From GWF2-38-10 sp964527595 (GTDB lineage Bacteria > Babelota > Babeliae > Babelales > RVW-14), in contig CAZGPI010000009.1 of NCBI GenBank assembly GCA_964527595.1, positions 1 to 48,532 on the forward strand: DNA of 48,532 bases, in the 5' to 3' direction. The notes below the pieces were generated by a model. It saw only the letters and a list, made by a program, of their open reading frames with translations. It was not told the origin of the DNA and ran no database searches. A program made the translations under genes and the position numbers. Position 1 is the stretch's first letter. Each line of letters starts with the position of its first letter. Positions 9,861 to 17,794 of the stretch are shown in pieces.

Positions 9861-9874
9861 ATACTAATCTTCAC
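8888..9874 (-). CDS. Secreted GT-A-like glycosyltransferase family protein, tandem copy 1
   Basis: First-translated and most divergent of the three paralogues, 328 residues. It starts at a GTG with AAGGGG six bases upstream. The signal peptide is MKISIILACLLSSLFFLSIR. It shares the DAWPKELWNEDLQCYLHSWP block, then carries a Gly/Gln-rich insert (near residues 87-100) absent from the others. The DXD-like core is FMRDIDMGLSIYD, with AGMWAARHQGI and a terminal VDEFLLNYCIVLK that keep the presumed GT-A pattern. It ends in ATGA shared with copy 2. It lies 11 bases after the GT4 gene, so the whole ftsL-to-here block may be one transcript. Function is inferred; a host-directed or surface sugar transferase are both possible. 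Confidence 0.6.
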   Translation of the reverse strand: MKISIILACLLSSLFFLSIRCVDQNNDATFSSFTHDAWPKELWNEDLQCYLHSWPTNEALRLQKDGAFLKVISVCLFRPPLKLRNKGQGGTFGGNHQVLIYVNGLKRLIEHVHAVFPDWILRIYYDASLFVPGESETELCSSALEQIKTDKSVQLVQYYFPKFAENGDNYHHQSLFGTLVRFLAVFDPAITASFMRDIDMGLSIYDKKKIDMWLTTTNKDFWFYHNENHIGKYCFPWLSEDGIYGFAGMWAARHQGIVLWQEMLAILIDVVCNPNSAIKTFWNRQSCSRGVDEFLLNYCIVLKRQKDIAIYSNVTKKMQSLIQDGDAI

Positions 9875-9885
9875 AACTCACCCCT

Positions 9886-11160
9886 TCATGTATATATGTT
9901 TCTATAAAGCTCTTCTGTTTTTGAAAATGCATTCATCGCCGAAAATTTTTCTCTAACTAAAGCATAAGCATCTTTAGCTATTTTTTTACTAAATTCTTTA
10001 TTTTGAATCACCGTTTTTATTTGTAGCGCAATATCTGAAGAATTATTCGGATCGCATAAAAACCCTGTTTCTCCATGCTTAATCAAAACATTAGCAACGG
10101 CCGCAGCGCTTGAAAGAATAATTGGTTTTTGCATAAGCGCAGCCTCCAATAAAACAATACCAAATGCTTCGCCTGAACTTGGTAAAATTTTCATATCAGA
10201 ATGATAAAGAAGTTCTGGAATTAGTTGGGTAAACCCTAAAAAATATACATAATCCTGAATTTTTAGTTTACGAACTAGTCGCATAAGGTCTTTTTCAAGC
10301 ATTCCAAAACCGGCAAGGACAAGCTGCACTGGAATATTATGTGTATAAATTAATTCATGAATTGCTTGAAACAATGTCACATGATTTTTATATGCAGCCA
10401 AATTACCAATCATGCAAACAATAGGAATATCTTTAATGGTTATATCAAAATTTTTCTTAAAAAACGCTTCTTTGGATAATGATGGAACAAAATTAAGAAA
10501 TTTTTCCTCATCATGAGGTGGATGAATAAATTCAACCTGCTTAATATGAAGAAGCTCTTTACCGTTAGCCGCCTTCATAAAATCAACAATCGCCGGGCTT
10601 GAACCAATAAATGCATCAAAATCCTTAAACATTTTTGGATCTGGAACAATATGCGTATGATAGTGCGCAATAACACGTATCCCCAAATTATGCGCAACTT
10701 TTTGTGCAACATAATATTCCCAGGGTTTATGGCAATGAATAATATCGATATGATGTTTTTTACAAATAAGAAAAAGAATATCATATAAATGTTGGCAATA
10801 ATCTTTTGGTAGCGGATATATAACACCCTCACTAAGTGATCTTAAATCGTTAAGCACATCACATTTGTAATAACAAAATGACGTTTTCTTTAATTGCTCT
10901 TCAATTTTTGAGTTGTTTGGTATAAGCATAAAAGCATCATAACCGTTATCATAAAGCTTCTTATATGCAAAAAGAGTCTGTTGATGAATTCCACCAAATG
11001 TCTTAGATAGAAGAACATGCAAAATGCGCATCGGTTTTGTTACATGGACTAAAGAAGAAGCTGGTACAAAATCTATTGTTTGGCTTTTCAAGGTCACCCA
11101 ACCGTTACCTATGGCAATTATAAAACAGGCAAAAGCCAACAAGTTTTTACTTTTTTTCAC
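9886..11160 (-). CDS. GT4 glycosyltransferase with N-terminal signal segment, copy 3
   Basis: 424 residues. After a hydrophobic N-terminus (NLLAFACFIIAIGNGWVTL) and a 20-residue linker comes a two-domain GT-B retaining glycosyltransferase: PMRILHVLLSKTFGGIHQQT (the acceptor-side GG loop), IDIIHCHKPWEYYVAQKVAH, then VVCMIG-like strand with KNHVTLFQAIHELI, and the donor site GEAFGIVLLEAALMQKPII, a complete EX7E motif, followed by GETGFLCDPNNSSDIALQI. Family 4 enzymes use nucleotide-sugars, normally in the cytoplasm, so an N-terminal signal or anchor is unusual. It starts at a GTG whose last bases form the previous gene's stop (GTGA), with AAGGAG upstream. It could be inner-membrane anchored facing the cytoplasm rather than exported. 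Confidence 0.82.
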   Translation of the reverse strand: MKKSKNLLAFACFIIAIGNGWVTLKSQTIDFVPASSLVHVTKPMRILHVLLSKTFGGIHQQTLFAYKKLYDNGYDAFMLIPNNSKIEEQLKKTSFCYYKCDVLNDLRSLSEGVIYPLPKDYCQHLYDILFLICKKHHIDIIHCHKPWEYYVAQKVAHNLGIRVIAHYHTHIVPDPKMFKDFDAFIGSSPAIVDFMKAANGKELLHIKQVEFIHPPHDEEKFLNFVPSLSKEAFFKKNFDITIKDIPIVCMIGNLAAYKNHVTLFQAIHELIYTHNIPVQLVLAGFGMLEKDLMRLVRKLKIQDYVYFLGFTQLIPELLYHSDMKILPSSGEAFGIVLLEAALMQKPIILSSAAAVANVLIKHGETGFLCDPNNSSDIALQIKTVIQNKEFSKKIAKDAYALVREKFSAMNAFSKTEELYRNIYT

Positions 11161-12365
11161 GCTAATGCTCCTTTTTTTTGCGCATAAACAGCCGTGTAAA
11201 TATGTTCAAATTTATCCAAGGATCTTTTTGTTGAATATTCTTCACAGGCTAGAACAAAAGCCGCTTCTCCCAATTGTTTTGCATATCCCGGTTGCTCAAT
11301 AAGTAATTTTATTTGCTGGGCAAGTTCCTCCGGATCATTTGGGCTACAGACAAGCCCTGTTTTATTGTGTTGTATAAATACCCCCGCCAAATGAGCGCCG
11401 CTCGTTACAATTATTGGCTTTTTCATCAGAGCGGCTTCCATTAAAACTATCCCAAACGCTTCACCTTTACTTGGAAGCACTTTAATATCAGAATAATATA
11501 GGATCTCTGGAACCTGTTGTGTAAAACCCAAAAAATTAACATATTCCTGAATTTTCAATTCAATCGCCAACTTTTCAAGTTTTGCTCGTAATAAACCAAC
11601 GCCGGCAAGTACAACCTGGACAGGAACCATTTCTTGATAAATTAATCGCTGAATAGCATGAAACAAAAGTGTATGATTTTTATAATCAAATAAATTTGCA
11701 ACAGTGCAAATGACTGGAGCATCCGTCAGCGCTATATTAAACTGCTGCTTAAAAAAGTCATTTCGCGTTAAGGTTGGGTGAAGATTGATCAAATTTATTT
11801 CATTATGTGGCGGATGAATGAATTCAACCTGATTGAGACCTAAACCATGCTGCTGATTTGCCTTTTTCATAAATTCTGCAACGCGTGGACTTGATGATAT
11901 AAATGCATCAAAATCTTTAAAATTTAATGGGCTTGGCATCTCATGAGAATGGTAATGCGCGATAGCACTAATGTTAAGCATTTTTGCAACCACCTTAACA
12001 ATCGCATATTCGGTATCCTTATGACAATGGATAATATCAATATTGTGTTCACAACAAAATGTGTATAGAAATTGGCAAGCATCCTCTTTGCTTCTGGCTC
12101 GACCGTTAAATAAATCGGTCGAACAGTGGGGAATTAACCGTTTATCTAACTCCTTTTCGAATGAACTCCCTTTTGCCACCATAAGAGAAATAGCATACCC
12201 CTTTTTGAAAAAATATTCATAAGCGGTAAGCGTCTGTTCTTCAACCCCCCCCCAGCAATCTGAGGTCAATATGCGTAAAATTTTTGGCGTGGCAAAGACC
12301 TGTCCACCAAAACACGTTATGCAAAAAAAACACCAACCAAAAAATCCAACTGGTTTACAGTTCAT
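11157..12365 (-). CDS. GT4 glycosyltransferase with N-terminal signal peptide, copy 2
   Basis: 402 residues, same architecture as its neighbours. The signal sequence GFFGWCFFCITCFGGQVFA ends near residue 26 with an A-T-P cleavage-like site. Next come KILRILTSDCWGGVEEQTLT (the GG loop), IDIIHCHKDTEYAIVKVVAK, VICTVANLFDYKNHTLLFHA, and the donor motif GEAFGIVLMEAALMKKPII with intact EX7E. The GG loop codons contain a run of nine G (12245-12253). ATG at 12365 follows GAGGGAGAGTTGC. The stop overlaps the next gene's start. It aligns along its whole length with the two other GT4 copies, so the three arose by duplication. Sugar donor and acceptor cannot be told. Confidence 0.82.
   Translation of the reverse strand: MNCKPVGFFGWCFFCITCFGGQVFATPKILRILTSDCWGGVEEQTLTAYEYFFKKGYAISLMVAKGSSFEKELDKRLIPHCSTDLFNGRARSKEDACQFLYTFCCEHNIDIIHCHKDTEYAIVKVVAKMLNISAIAHYHSHEMPSPLNFKDFDAFISSSPRVAEFMKKANQQHGLGLNQVEFIHPPHNEINLINLHPTLTRNDFFKQQFNIALTDAPVICTVANLFDYKNHTLLFHAIQRLIYQEMVPVQVVLAGVGLLRAKLEKLAIELKIQEYVNFLGFTQQVPEILYYSDIKVLPSKGEAFGIVLMEAALMKKPIIVTSGAHLAGVFIQHNKTGLVCSPNDPEELAQQIKLLIEQPGYAKQLGEAAFVLACEEYSTKRSLDKFEHIYTAVYAQKKGALA
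12245..12253 (-). repeat. Nine-base G tract in a glycosyltransferase coding sequence
   Basis: Nine consecutive C on the plus strand, G9 in the coding direction. It spans the codons for Trp38-Gly39-Gly40-Val41 of the GT4 copy at 11157-12365. The two neighbouring paralogues encode the same Gly-Gly loop without a homopolymer. Such tracts slip during replication, and a change of one base would frameshift after residue 40. A sequencing miscount is possible, but the length given keeps the frame open. Confidence 0.6.
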
Positions 12366-12461
12366 GCAACTCTCCCTCTATAATCTTTTCATCAAAACGC
12401 CCCAGCATTCAAAATGATATCAGCTTTTCATAATGCTTCTGTAAAAAAAATGACGCTAATC

Positions 12462-13799
12462 TTAGCATAACCCAGACCCCTGCTTGGCATACAAATCATC
12501 GTAAAGTTTTTCCAATAGCGCAAGCGCCAATTCATTAGAAAAATTTTGCTTAACCGTTTCATAGGCATTTTCCCCCAAAAACTTTCTTAATTGTGGATTA
12601 TCTATAAGATATTTTATTTTCAACGCTAAATCATCAGGATTCTCTTCATCACACAAAAGACCACTTTCGCCATCTTTTATCAAATACCCCGCAACATGTG
12701 CAGCCCGAGAAAGAATGATTGGTTTTTTCATTAAAGCTGCTTCCATAAGAACTATACCAAATGCATCACAACTCGGTAAAACCTTTATATCCGAGTAATA
12801 TAAAAGTTCGGGCGTTTCATCCACAAATCCTAAAAATTTGATATATTCTTCAATATTCAAATCATGAGTCATTTTTTTCAATTCTTCTAAATTCTGTCCT
12901 CGCCCAGCCAACAGAACATGAACTGGTTGATTATATTGATGCACTAATAAATCAATTGCTCGTAATAAAAGCGCATGTTTTTTTTGCGCATATAAATTGG
13001 CAATCATGCAAATAACCGGAGTAGCCTCATCAATTTTAACATTAAAGCGCTGTGCAAAAAAAACTTTTTTTGAAACCGTTGGCGTAAAATTCAGGAATTT
13101 TTCTTGATTATATGCAGGATGTATCGACAAAACATTGCCAATATTGAGTTGTTTCTTTTGATTTTCAGCCAAGACCTCTTTGGTAACATATGGACTTACC
13201 GCGCAAAAAGCATCAATTCCTTTAAGTCGTGAATAATCAAAGGTACACTGATTGTGATAATGAGCGATAACTCTTATTCCCAAGCCTTTTGCAACTGAAT
13301 GAGCAATCTCATATTCCCATGGCTTATTGCAATGAATAATATCAATTTTCTGTTGTTTACAAATAAAATAGATATTATTATAAAGTGTTCGCTCAAAATC
13401 AATTGACAATATTTGAGGCTCTATTGTTTGTTCATTATAACGATTAAGTTTTTTCAAAGCATTACAGGTATAGTGCTTTATTTTTAAATCCACTAAAGCC
13501 CGGTGCATTTCTGAGTTTTCATCAACAAGCACAGTCACATTGTACCCATCCTGAGTTAATATTTTACAATTTGCCAAATTCACCTCAAAGATCCCACCGC
13601 GGCCTCTCGGCATAGAAAGATATAAAATATTTGGACCAAGTCTCTTTATGTTTTTCCTAGAAAAATCCAAAAATGCCAACTCATTTTGGCAATCTATTTT
13701 TTTCGGTTTATCATCAAGAGCACAAACATTGCTTGCCAAAATTAATTGAACCGCAACCATAAGAGTCAATATATGCTTATCCACTAAGAGCAACTCCAT
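12462..13799 (-). CDS. GT4 glycosyltransferase with N-terminal signal peptide, copy 1
   Basis: 445 residues. The signal peptide is ILTLMVAVQLILASNVCA, followed by a 30-residue linker and NILYLSMPRGRGGIFEVNLA. It keeps IDIIHCNKPWEYEIAHSVAK, VICMIANLYAQKKHALLLRA and ESGLLCDEENPDDLALKI. The donor motif reads PSCDAFGIVLMEAALMKKPI: the first Glu of EX7E is Asp and one residue is missing just before it, so activity may be altered. ATG at 13799 has GAGGGG seven bases upstream and overlaps the ftsI 3' end by 23 bases. A 96-base gap separates it from the next GT4 gene, the only sizeable gap in this block. It is the most divergent GT4 copy. Confidence 0.8.
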   Translation of the reverse strand: MELLLVDKHILTLMVAVQLILASNVCALDDKPKKIDCQNELAFLDFSRKNIKRLGPNILYLSMPRGRGGIFEVNLANCKILTQDGYNVTVLVDENSEMHRALVDLKIKHYTCNALKKLNRYNEQTIEPQILSIDFERTLYNNIYFICKQQKIDIIHCNKPWEYEIAHSVAKGLGIRVIAHYHNQCTFDYSRLKGIDAFCAVSPYVTKEVLAENQKKQLNIGNVLSIHPAYNQEKFLNFTPTVSKKVFFAQRFNVKIDEATPVICMIANLYAQKKHALLLRAIDLLVHQYNQPVHVLLAGRGQNLEELKKMTHDLNIEEYIKFLGFVDETPELLYYSDIKVLPSCDAFGIVLMEAALMKKPIILSRAAHVAGYLIKDGESGLLCDEENPDDLALKIKYLIDNPQLRKFLGENAYETVKQNFSNELALALLEKLYDDLYAKQGSGLC

Positions 13800-15432
13800 T
13801 ATTTATCCCCTCATATAACACCATCTTTTGCGCGATTTTATGAAACATTGGTGCAGCGGTACCAGCTGCCCATAAATTTGATTGTGATGGTTCACGAACA
13901 AAGGTTACAATTACTCGCTTATAACTACCACTTTCAACAATCCCCGCAAACGTATAAACGTGGGCCGTTTTTGAGTAGTGACCATCCTTTACGCAACGAG
14001 CCGTACCGGTCTTACCCATGACACGACATCCTTTGATCGGATAATTTTCGCCAATCTTTTCAAGCGTGTTTTTCATATGAAATATGGTATCGTCTCTATA
14101 AAGTTTAACCGCTTTAAACGGTTGTGGTTCAGGGTCTTTAAGCACCGTTGGCGCAACCGAATACCCACCATTAGCAATGATGCAAAATGCACGCCCAAGC
14201 TGCAAAAGGCTAGCCATAATTTCATAACCAAACGACAAAACCAATATTGATGAGCGACTCCACTTTTCTGGTGGATTAACAAAACCTGCGCGCTCGCCCG
14301 GAAATTCTACACCTGTTTTGTAACCAAAACCAACACGCCTCAAATGTTCATATAGTTTTGGCCCCAAACGTTTGGCAACTTTTGCAACACCAACGTTGCT
14401 TGAATTTTTCAGAACATCGTAAAAAGGAAGCACCCCAACACTTTTCCAGTTTTCTACTCTAAATCCATCGATATAGGTCGCCTTGCCCTCGCAATCTATA
14501 AGCTCATCGTAGGTAACGACTCGTTCTTCATACGCGGCCAACGCACAAAAAGCTTTAACCACAGAACCCAACTCAAAACAATCGGTTACCACATTATTTT
14601 TGGTCGACTCAGGACTTGTTACACTTTTTTGGTTAGGATCAAAATCGGGATAATTAACCATCGCCAATACTTGCCCACTCGTTGGTTCCAAAATTAATGC
14701 CGACCCACCTTTGGCATGATGAAAATCAACCGCGGCCTTAAGTTCGTCTGCCGCCAAAAATTGAAGATTACTATCCAATGTCAACGTTACCGAATCGCCT
14801 GCTATTCCCGGCTGCTCAACCACCTTATTAAAATAAAAAGATTTTGAACGCGCATCCTTTTCGAGTTTTACCAACGACGGCATACCTGAAAGCTGCTTAT
14901 TAAACATAAGTTCAATACCAGACAAACCAATATTGTCGATATCGGTAAACCCAATCACCTGCGCCATTGGCTGGCATGAATAAAATCTTTGTGACTCGTT
15001 AATTACCTGCAGATCATCGATATTTTGCTGGGTAATAAATGCTAAGCGTTCTGGCGTAATCTTACGATCAACCCATAAAAAATGGCGCTCCGGATTTGCC
15101 TTCAAACGATTATAAACATCTTTATAATTAGCCAACAAAAACTTTTCTAATCGTGGAGCATTACTTAACTGTCCTGGCAAAATAAAGACCGAAGGCACCT
15201 CACGATTGAACGCTAACTGAACAATCCCCGACCGATCATAAATCGTCGCTCGTGGTTGATCAACCTTAACATGTACACCATATTGCCCACGCGCCAAATG
15301 CGAAAAAAAACTCTTCTGATAAATCTGCAACAAAAACAATCGAACAACAAGAATGGCAAACAAGACAAAAAAAGTTAGTACAATCCAAAGCAACTTGAGC
15401 TTATATTCTTCAGAAAAATTCTTACGTAACAT
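13777..15432 (-). CDS. ftsI: Peptidoglycan D,D-transpeptidase FtsI (penicillin-binding protein 3 type)
   Basis: 551 residues. It cross-links septal peptidoglycan during division. One N-terminal membrane anchor (about residues 13-33) precedes the pedestal with the class B motif PRATIYDRSG, then the transpeptidase domain with all three active-site motifs: S290-V-V-K293 (nucleophile), S344-S-N346, and K474-T-G-T. There is no PASTA domain, as in Gram-negative FtsI. ATG at 15432 follows AAGGGGGAACG. It lies ten bases after the FtsL-like gene, the normal dcw order, but mraZ, mraW (rsmH) and the mur genes are not upstream; instead the thioredoxin gene diverges. Downstream is the glycosyltransferase block. 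Confidence 0.94.
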   Translation of the reverse strand: MLRKNFSEEYKLKLLWIVLTFFVLFAILVVRLFLLQIYQKSFFSHLARGQYGVHVKVDQPRATIYDRSGIVQLAFNREVPSVFILPGQLSNAPRLEKFLLANYKDVYNRLKANPERHFLWVDRKITPERLAFITQQNIDDLQVINESQRFYSCQPMAQVIGFTDIDNIGLSGIELMFNKQLSGMPSLVKLEKDARSKSFYFNKVVEQPGIAGDSVTLTLDSNLQFLAADELKAAVDFHHAKGGSALILEPTSGQVLAMVNYPDFDPNQKSVTSPESTKNNVVTDCFELGSVVKAFCALAAYEERVVTYDELIDCEGKATYIDGFRVENWKSVGVLPFYDVLKNSSNVGVAKVAKRLGPKLYEHLRRVGFGYKTGVEFPGERAGFVNPPEKWSRSSILVLSFGYEIMASLLQLGRAFCIIANGGYSVAPTVLKDPEPQPFKAVKLYRDDTIFHMKNTLEKIGENYPIKGCRVMGKTGTARCVKDGHYSKTAHVYTFAGIVESGSYKRVIVTFVREPSQSNLWAAGTAAPMFHKIAQKMVLYEGINNGVALSG

Positions 15433-15441
15433 CGTTCCCCC

Positions 15442-15753
15442 TTATTCATGATTTGTCGTTGGCGTTACAAAAAAATCACCCTCGGCCTGTGTTGTTAGAG
15501 TAATCACATGCGACAGCATCAAATCACTCATTCCTTGTTGCCCAGTTGCCCAAGCCTTGGTCTTAGATGGATTTTTAAGCTGATACAAAGCTTGCATCAA
15601 TTCATTTTGTTCTTTAATAAGCTTGTCCTTTTTTAGTGCAAGCCGTTGCTTGCCATAATTCAACTTAATTATTAAGTTGTGCTGATAAATAACTAAAAAA
15701 ACAATTGCTGTACCAAAAACAAATAATAATCGACCAAACTTCATTTTCAACAT
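15442..15753 (-). CDS. ftsL: FtsL-like division protein
   Basis: 103 residues with a short basic N-terminus, one membrane segment (LLFVFGTAIVFLVIYQHNLI) and a charged helical, coiled-coil-like stretch rich in K, L and E (LALKKDKLIKEQNELMQALY). That bitopic architecture and the position ten bases before ftsI match FtsL, which bridges FtsB/FtsQ to FtsI/FtsW in the divisome. FtsL diverges too far for sequence alone to decide, so the name rests on topology and synteny. AAGGGATTGTT precedes the ATG. Confidence 0.7.
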   Translation of the reverse strand: MLKMKFGRLLFVFGTAIVFLVIYQHNLIIKLNYGKQRLALKKDKLIKEQNELMQALYQLKNPSKTKAWATGQQGMSDLMLSHVITLTTQAEGDFFVTPTTNHE

Positions 15754-15899
15754 AACAATCCCTTGATTTTATCGCACATCACCACACCTCAATCCTTCAG
15801 TTTTTGAGCCTACCTATACTTAATAAAATTTTCCAGATATTATAAAAGAAGCTGTTTTTCCAGGTCTTTAATTTTGATCTTTATATAAGAGGAGCCGTT

Positions 15900-16391
15900 A
15901 TGATCAAGCGTTTTATGTACACTCTTTGTCTCTTTGCTATTCTCTTTTTATCTGCATGCAAATGCCCATTTTGTTGCTGCCAAAAAGAAGCAGGTAAAGC
16001 AATAATCACACCACAAACAACAAACACCACCACTAAAGAATTAAGCACACAAGAATCAAAAAATCACGTAGAAATAACAAACACCGAACAGTTTGATAAA
16101 GAAATCGTGCATGCAACAACACCTGCAGTTGTCGACTTTAGTGCAGATTGGTGCGGAGCATGCAAAGCCTCAAAGCCAACATTTGATGCGGTCGCTGAAC
16201 AATTAGGATCAACCTATAAATTTGTAACTATTGATATTGATAAGGCAGAAAAAATAGCTCAAGAACTCGGCATTCAGGGAATCCCAACATTCGTCTTTTT
16301 CAAGAACGGAAAAGAAGTCCACAGAATTACCGGTGCAATTACAAAAAAAGCAGAATTCATATCAACGATTGAAAAAACATTTAGCAAATAA
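15900..16391 (+). CDS. Lipid-anchored thioredoxin-fold protein
   Basis: 163 residues. The signal peptide ends in a lipobox, Leu-Ser-Ala-Cys20, and the mature protein starts with a remarkable cysteine cluster (CKCPFCCCQK). A Thr/Asn-rich linker follows, then a complete thioredoxin domain: VDFSADWCGACKASKPTFDA with active site W84-C-G-A-C88, the VTIDIDKAEKIAQELGIQ strand-helix, and the conserved cis-Pro in GIPTFVFFKNGKE. CGAC replaces the usual CGPC, a change that can alter redox potential. It is likely anchored in the periplasm for disulfide handling, which fits the many Cys-rich exported proteins here. GAGGAG lies six bases before the ATG. A TATAAA box at 15841-15846 may belong to its promoter, but the -35 is poor. 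Confidence 0.9.
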   Translation: MIKRFMYTLCLFAILFLSACKCPFCCCQKEAGKAIITPQTTNTTTKELSTQESKNHVEITNTEQFDKEIVHATTPAVVDFSADWCGACKASKPTFDAVAEQLGSTYKFVTIDIDKAEKIAQELGIQGIPTFVFFKNGKEVHRITGAITKKAEFISTIEKTFSK

Positions 16392-16429
16392 AGCCCGGAT
16401 ACGAAAAACGGTAACAAGGAGCAACGACC

Positions 16430-17764
16430 ATGAGTCTTAAACTCTACAATTCGCTCACCAAGAAAAAAGAACTTTTCACACCACAACACGCAAATCAAGC
16501 GCTCATGTATGTTTGTGGAATAACACCCTATGACTACTCACATCTTGGTCATGGTCGTTCGTATATCAATTTTGACGTTTTATACCGCTTGTTAAAACAT
16601 CAAGGCAACACCGTTACCTATGTCAGAAATTTCACCGATATCGATGATAAAATTATTACACGCGCCACAAAAGAAGGAGATCCAGAAAATTACGCCGCCA
16701 TTGCCCAAAGATTTATCGACGCTTATCACAAAGACATGGAAACGCTTAACTGCTTACCGCCAACTCATGAGCCTCGAGTCACTGAATATATTCCACAAAT
16801 AATTGAATTTGTTGCCGCATTAATTGCGCACGGAAATGCCTATGTTGTTGATCACGATGTTTATTTTGACATCGCGAGCTTCTCCGCTTACGGAAAATTA
16901 TCTGGCCGATCGGGCGAAGACCTTATGGCCGGTGCACGCATTGAAGTTGACGCACGCAAACGCAACCCTGGTGATTTTGTTTTATGGAAAGGAAATGCCG
17001 AACAAAAATTTTGGCAATCACCGTGGGGATATGGGCGCCCCGGTTGGCATATTGAATGTTCGGTAATGTGCAACACCCTTCTTGGCAAAACTATCGACAT
17101 TCACGGTGGCGGCATGGACCTTCTTTTCCCCCATCATGAAAATGAGATCACACAATCGGAAAGTCTTCATGGTCAAACATTTGCTCGCTATTGGCTCCAT
17201 AATGCCTTCATAACGATCAACAAAGAAAAAATGTCTAAATCGCTTGGCAATTTTATTACCTTACGCCAACTATTTGAGCATTATGATCCAATGGTGTTTC
17301 GCTTTTTTATCCTGCAACACCATTATAGAACTCCAATAGATTTTTCAGACAATGAATTACTCGCAAGCGTCGTTGCCTACAAACGGCTTATTGCCGCATT
17401 TTCAACAGGGCAGGAAAAATGTGCACAGAGCACAACCGAAAACGTTATCATCAACGATCTTCATGCTGCGTTATGCGACGACCTTAATACCCCAAAATTT
17501 CTTGGCATTGTTTTTGAACATTTAAACATGCTCAAAGAAAATCCAAGCCTTGCCGGTTTGGTTAAAAATATGCTCGTCAATATTCTTGGGCTCACGCTCC
17601 AACCGCTCAAAGAAAAAGAATGCGAAATCACACCAGAGATGCAAACACTTATCGACCAACGCGAACAAGCCCGTAAAGATAAAGATTGGGCAATGGCAGA
17701 TCAATTGCGTACAAAATTACAGGAGCTTGGATATTCAATACAAGACAAAAAAAGTAACAAATAA
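16430..17764 (+). CDS. cysS: Cysteinyl-tRNA synthetase
   Basis: 444 residues, slightly short of the usual 460. Class I aminoacyl-tRNA synthetase that charges tRNA-Cys in the cytoplasm. Visible: the zinc-ligand and HIGH region (CGITPYDYSHLGHG, with H38-L-G-H41), FTDIDDKII, the WHIECS and HGGGMDLLFPHHENE zinc/substrate motifs, and K267-M-S-K-S271 followed by LGNFITL. The C-terminal anticodon-binding helices are present and the enzyme ends in KDWAMADQLRTKLQELG, the family's usual end. It follows the thioredoxin gene after 38 bases with an AAGGAG site, and precedes the adenosine deaminase gene by 30 bases, so the three may be co-transcribed. Confidence 0.97.
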   Translation: MSLKLYNSLTKKKELFTPQHANQALMYVCGITPYDYSHLGHGRSYINFDVLYRLLKHQGNTVTYVRNFTDIDDKIITRATKEGDPENYAAIAQRFIDAYHKDMETLNCLPPTHEPRVTEYIPQIIEFVAALIAHGNAYVVDHDVYFDIASFSAYGKLSGRSGEDLMAGARIEVDARKRNPGDFVLWKGNAEQKFWQSPWGYGRPGWHIECSVMCNTLLGKTIDIHGGGMDLLFPHHENEITQSESLHGQTFARYWLHNAFITINKEKMSKSLGNFITLRQLFEHYDPMVFRFFILQHHYRTPIDFSDNELLASVVAYKRLIAAFSTGQEKCAQSTTENVIINDLHAALCDDLNTPKFLGIVFEHLNMLKENPSLAGLVKNMLVNILGLTLQPLKEKECEITPEMQTLIDQREQARKDKDWAMADQLRTKLQELGYSIQDKKSNK

Positions 17765-17794
17765 TTTGAACTAAAAAAATAAGAGGATCAACTC

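Noticed and set aside
15815..15833. A third copy of the TATACTT-N6-AAGTATC inverted repeat
   Set aside because: Only the left arm is intact (TATACTT); the right arm reads ATTTTC, so it is at most a half-site.
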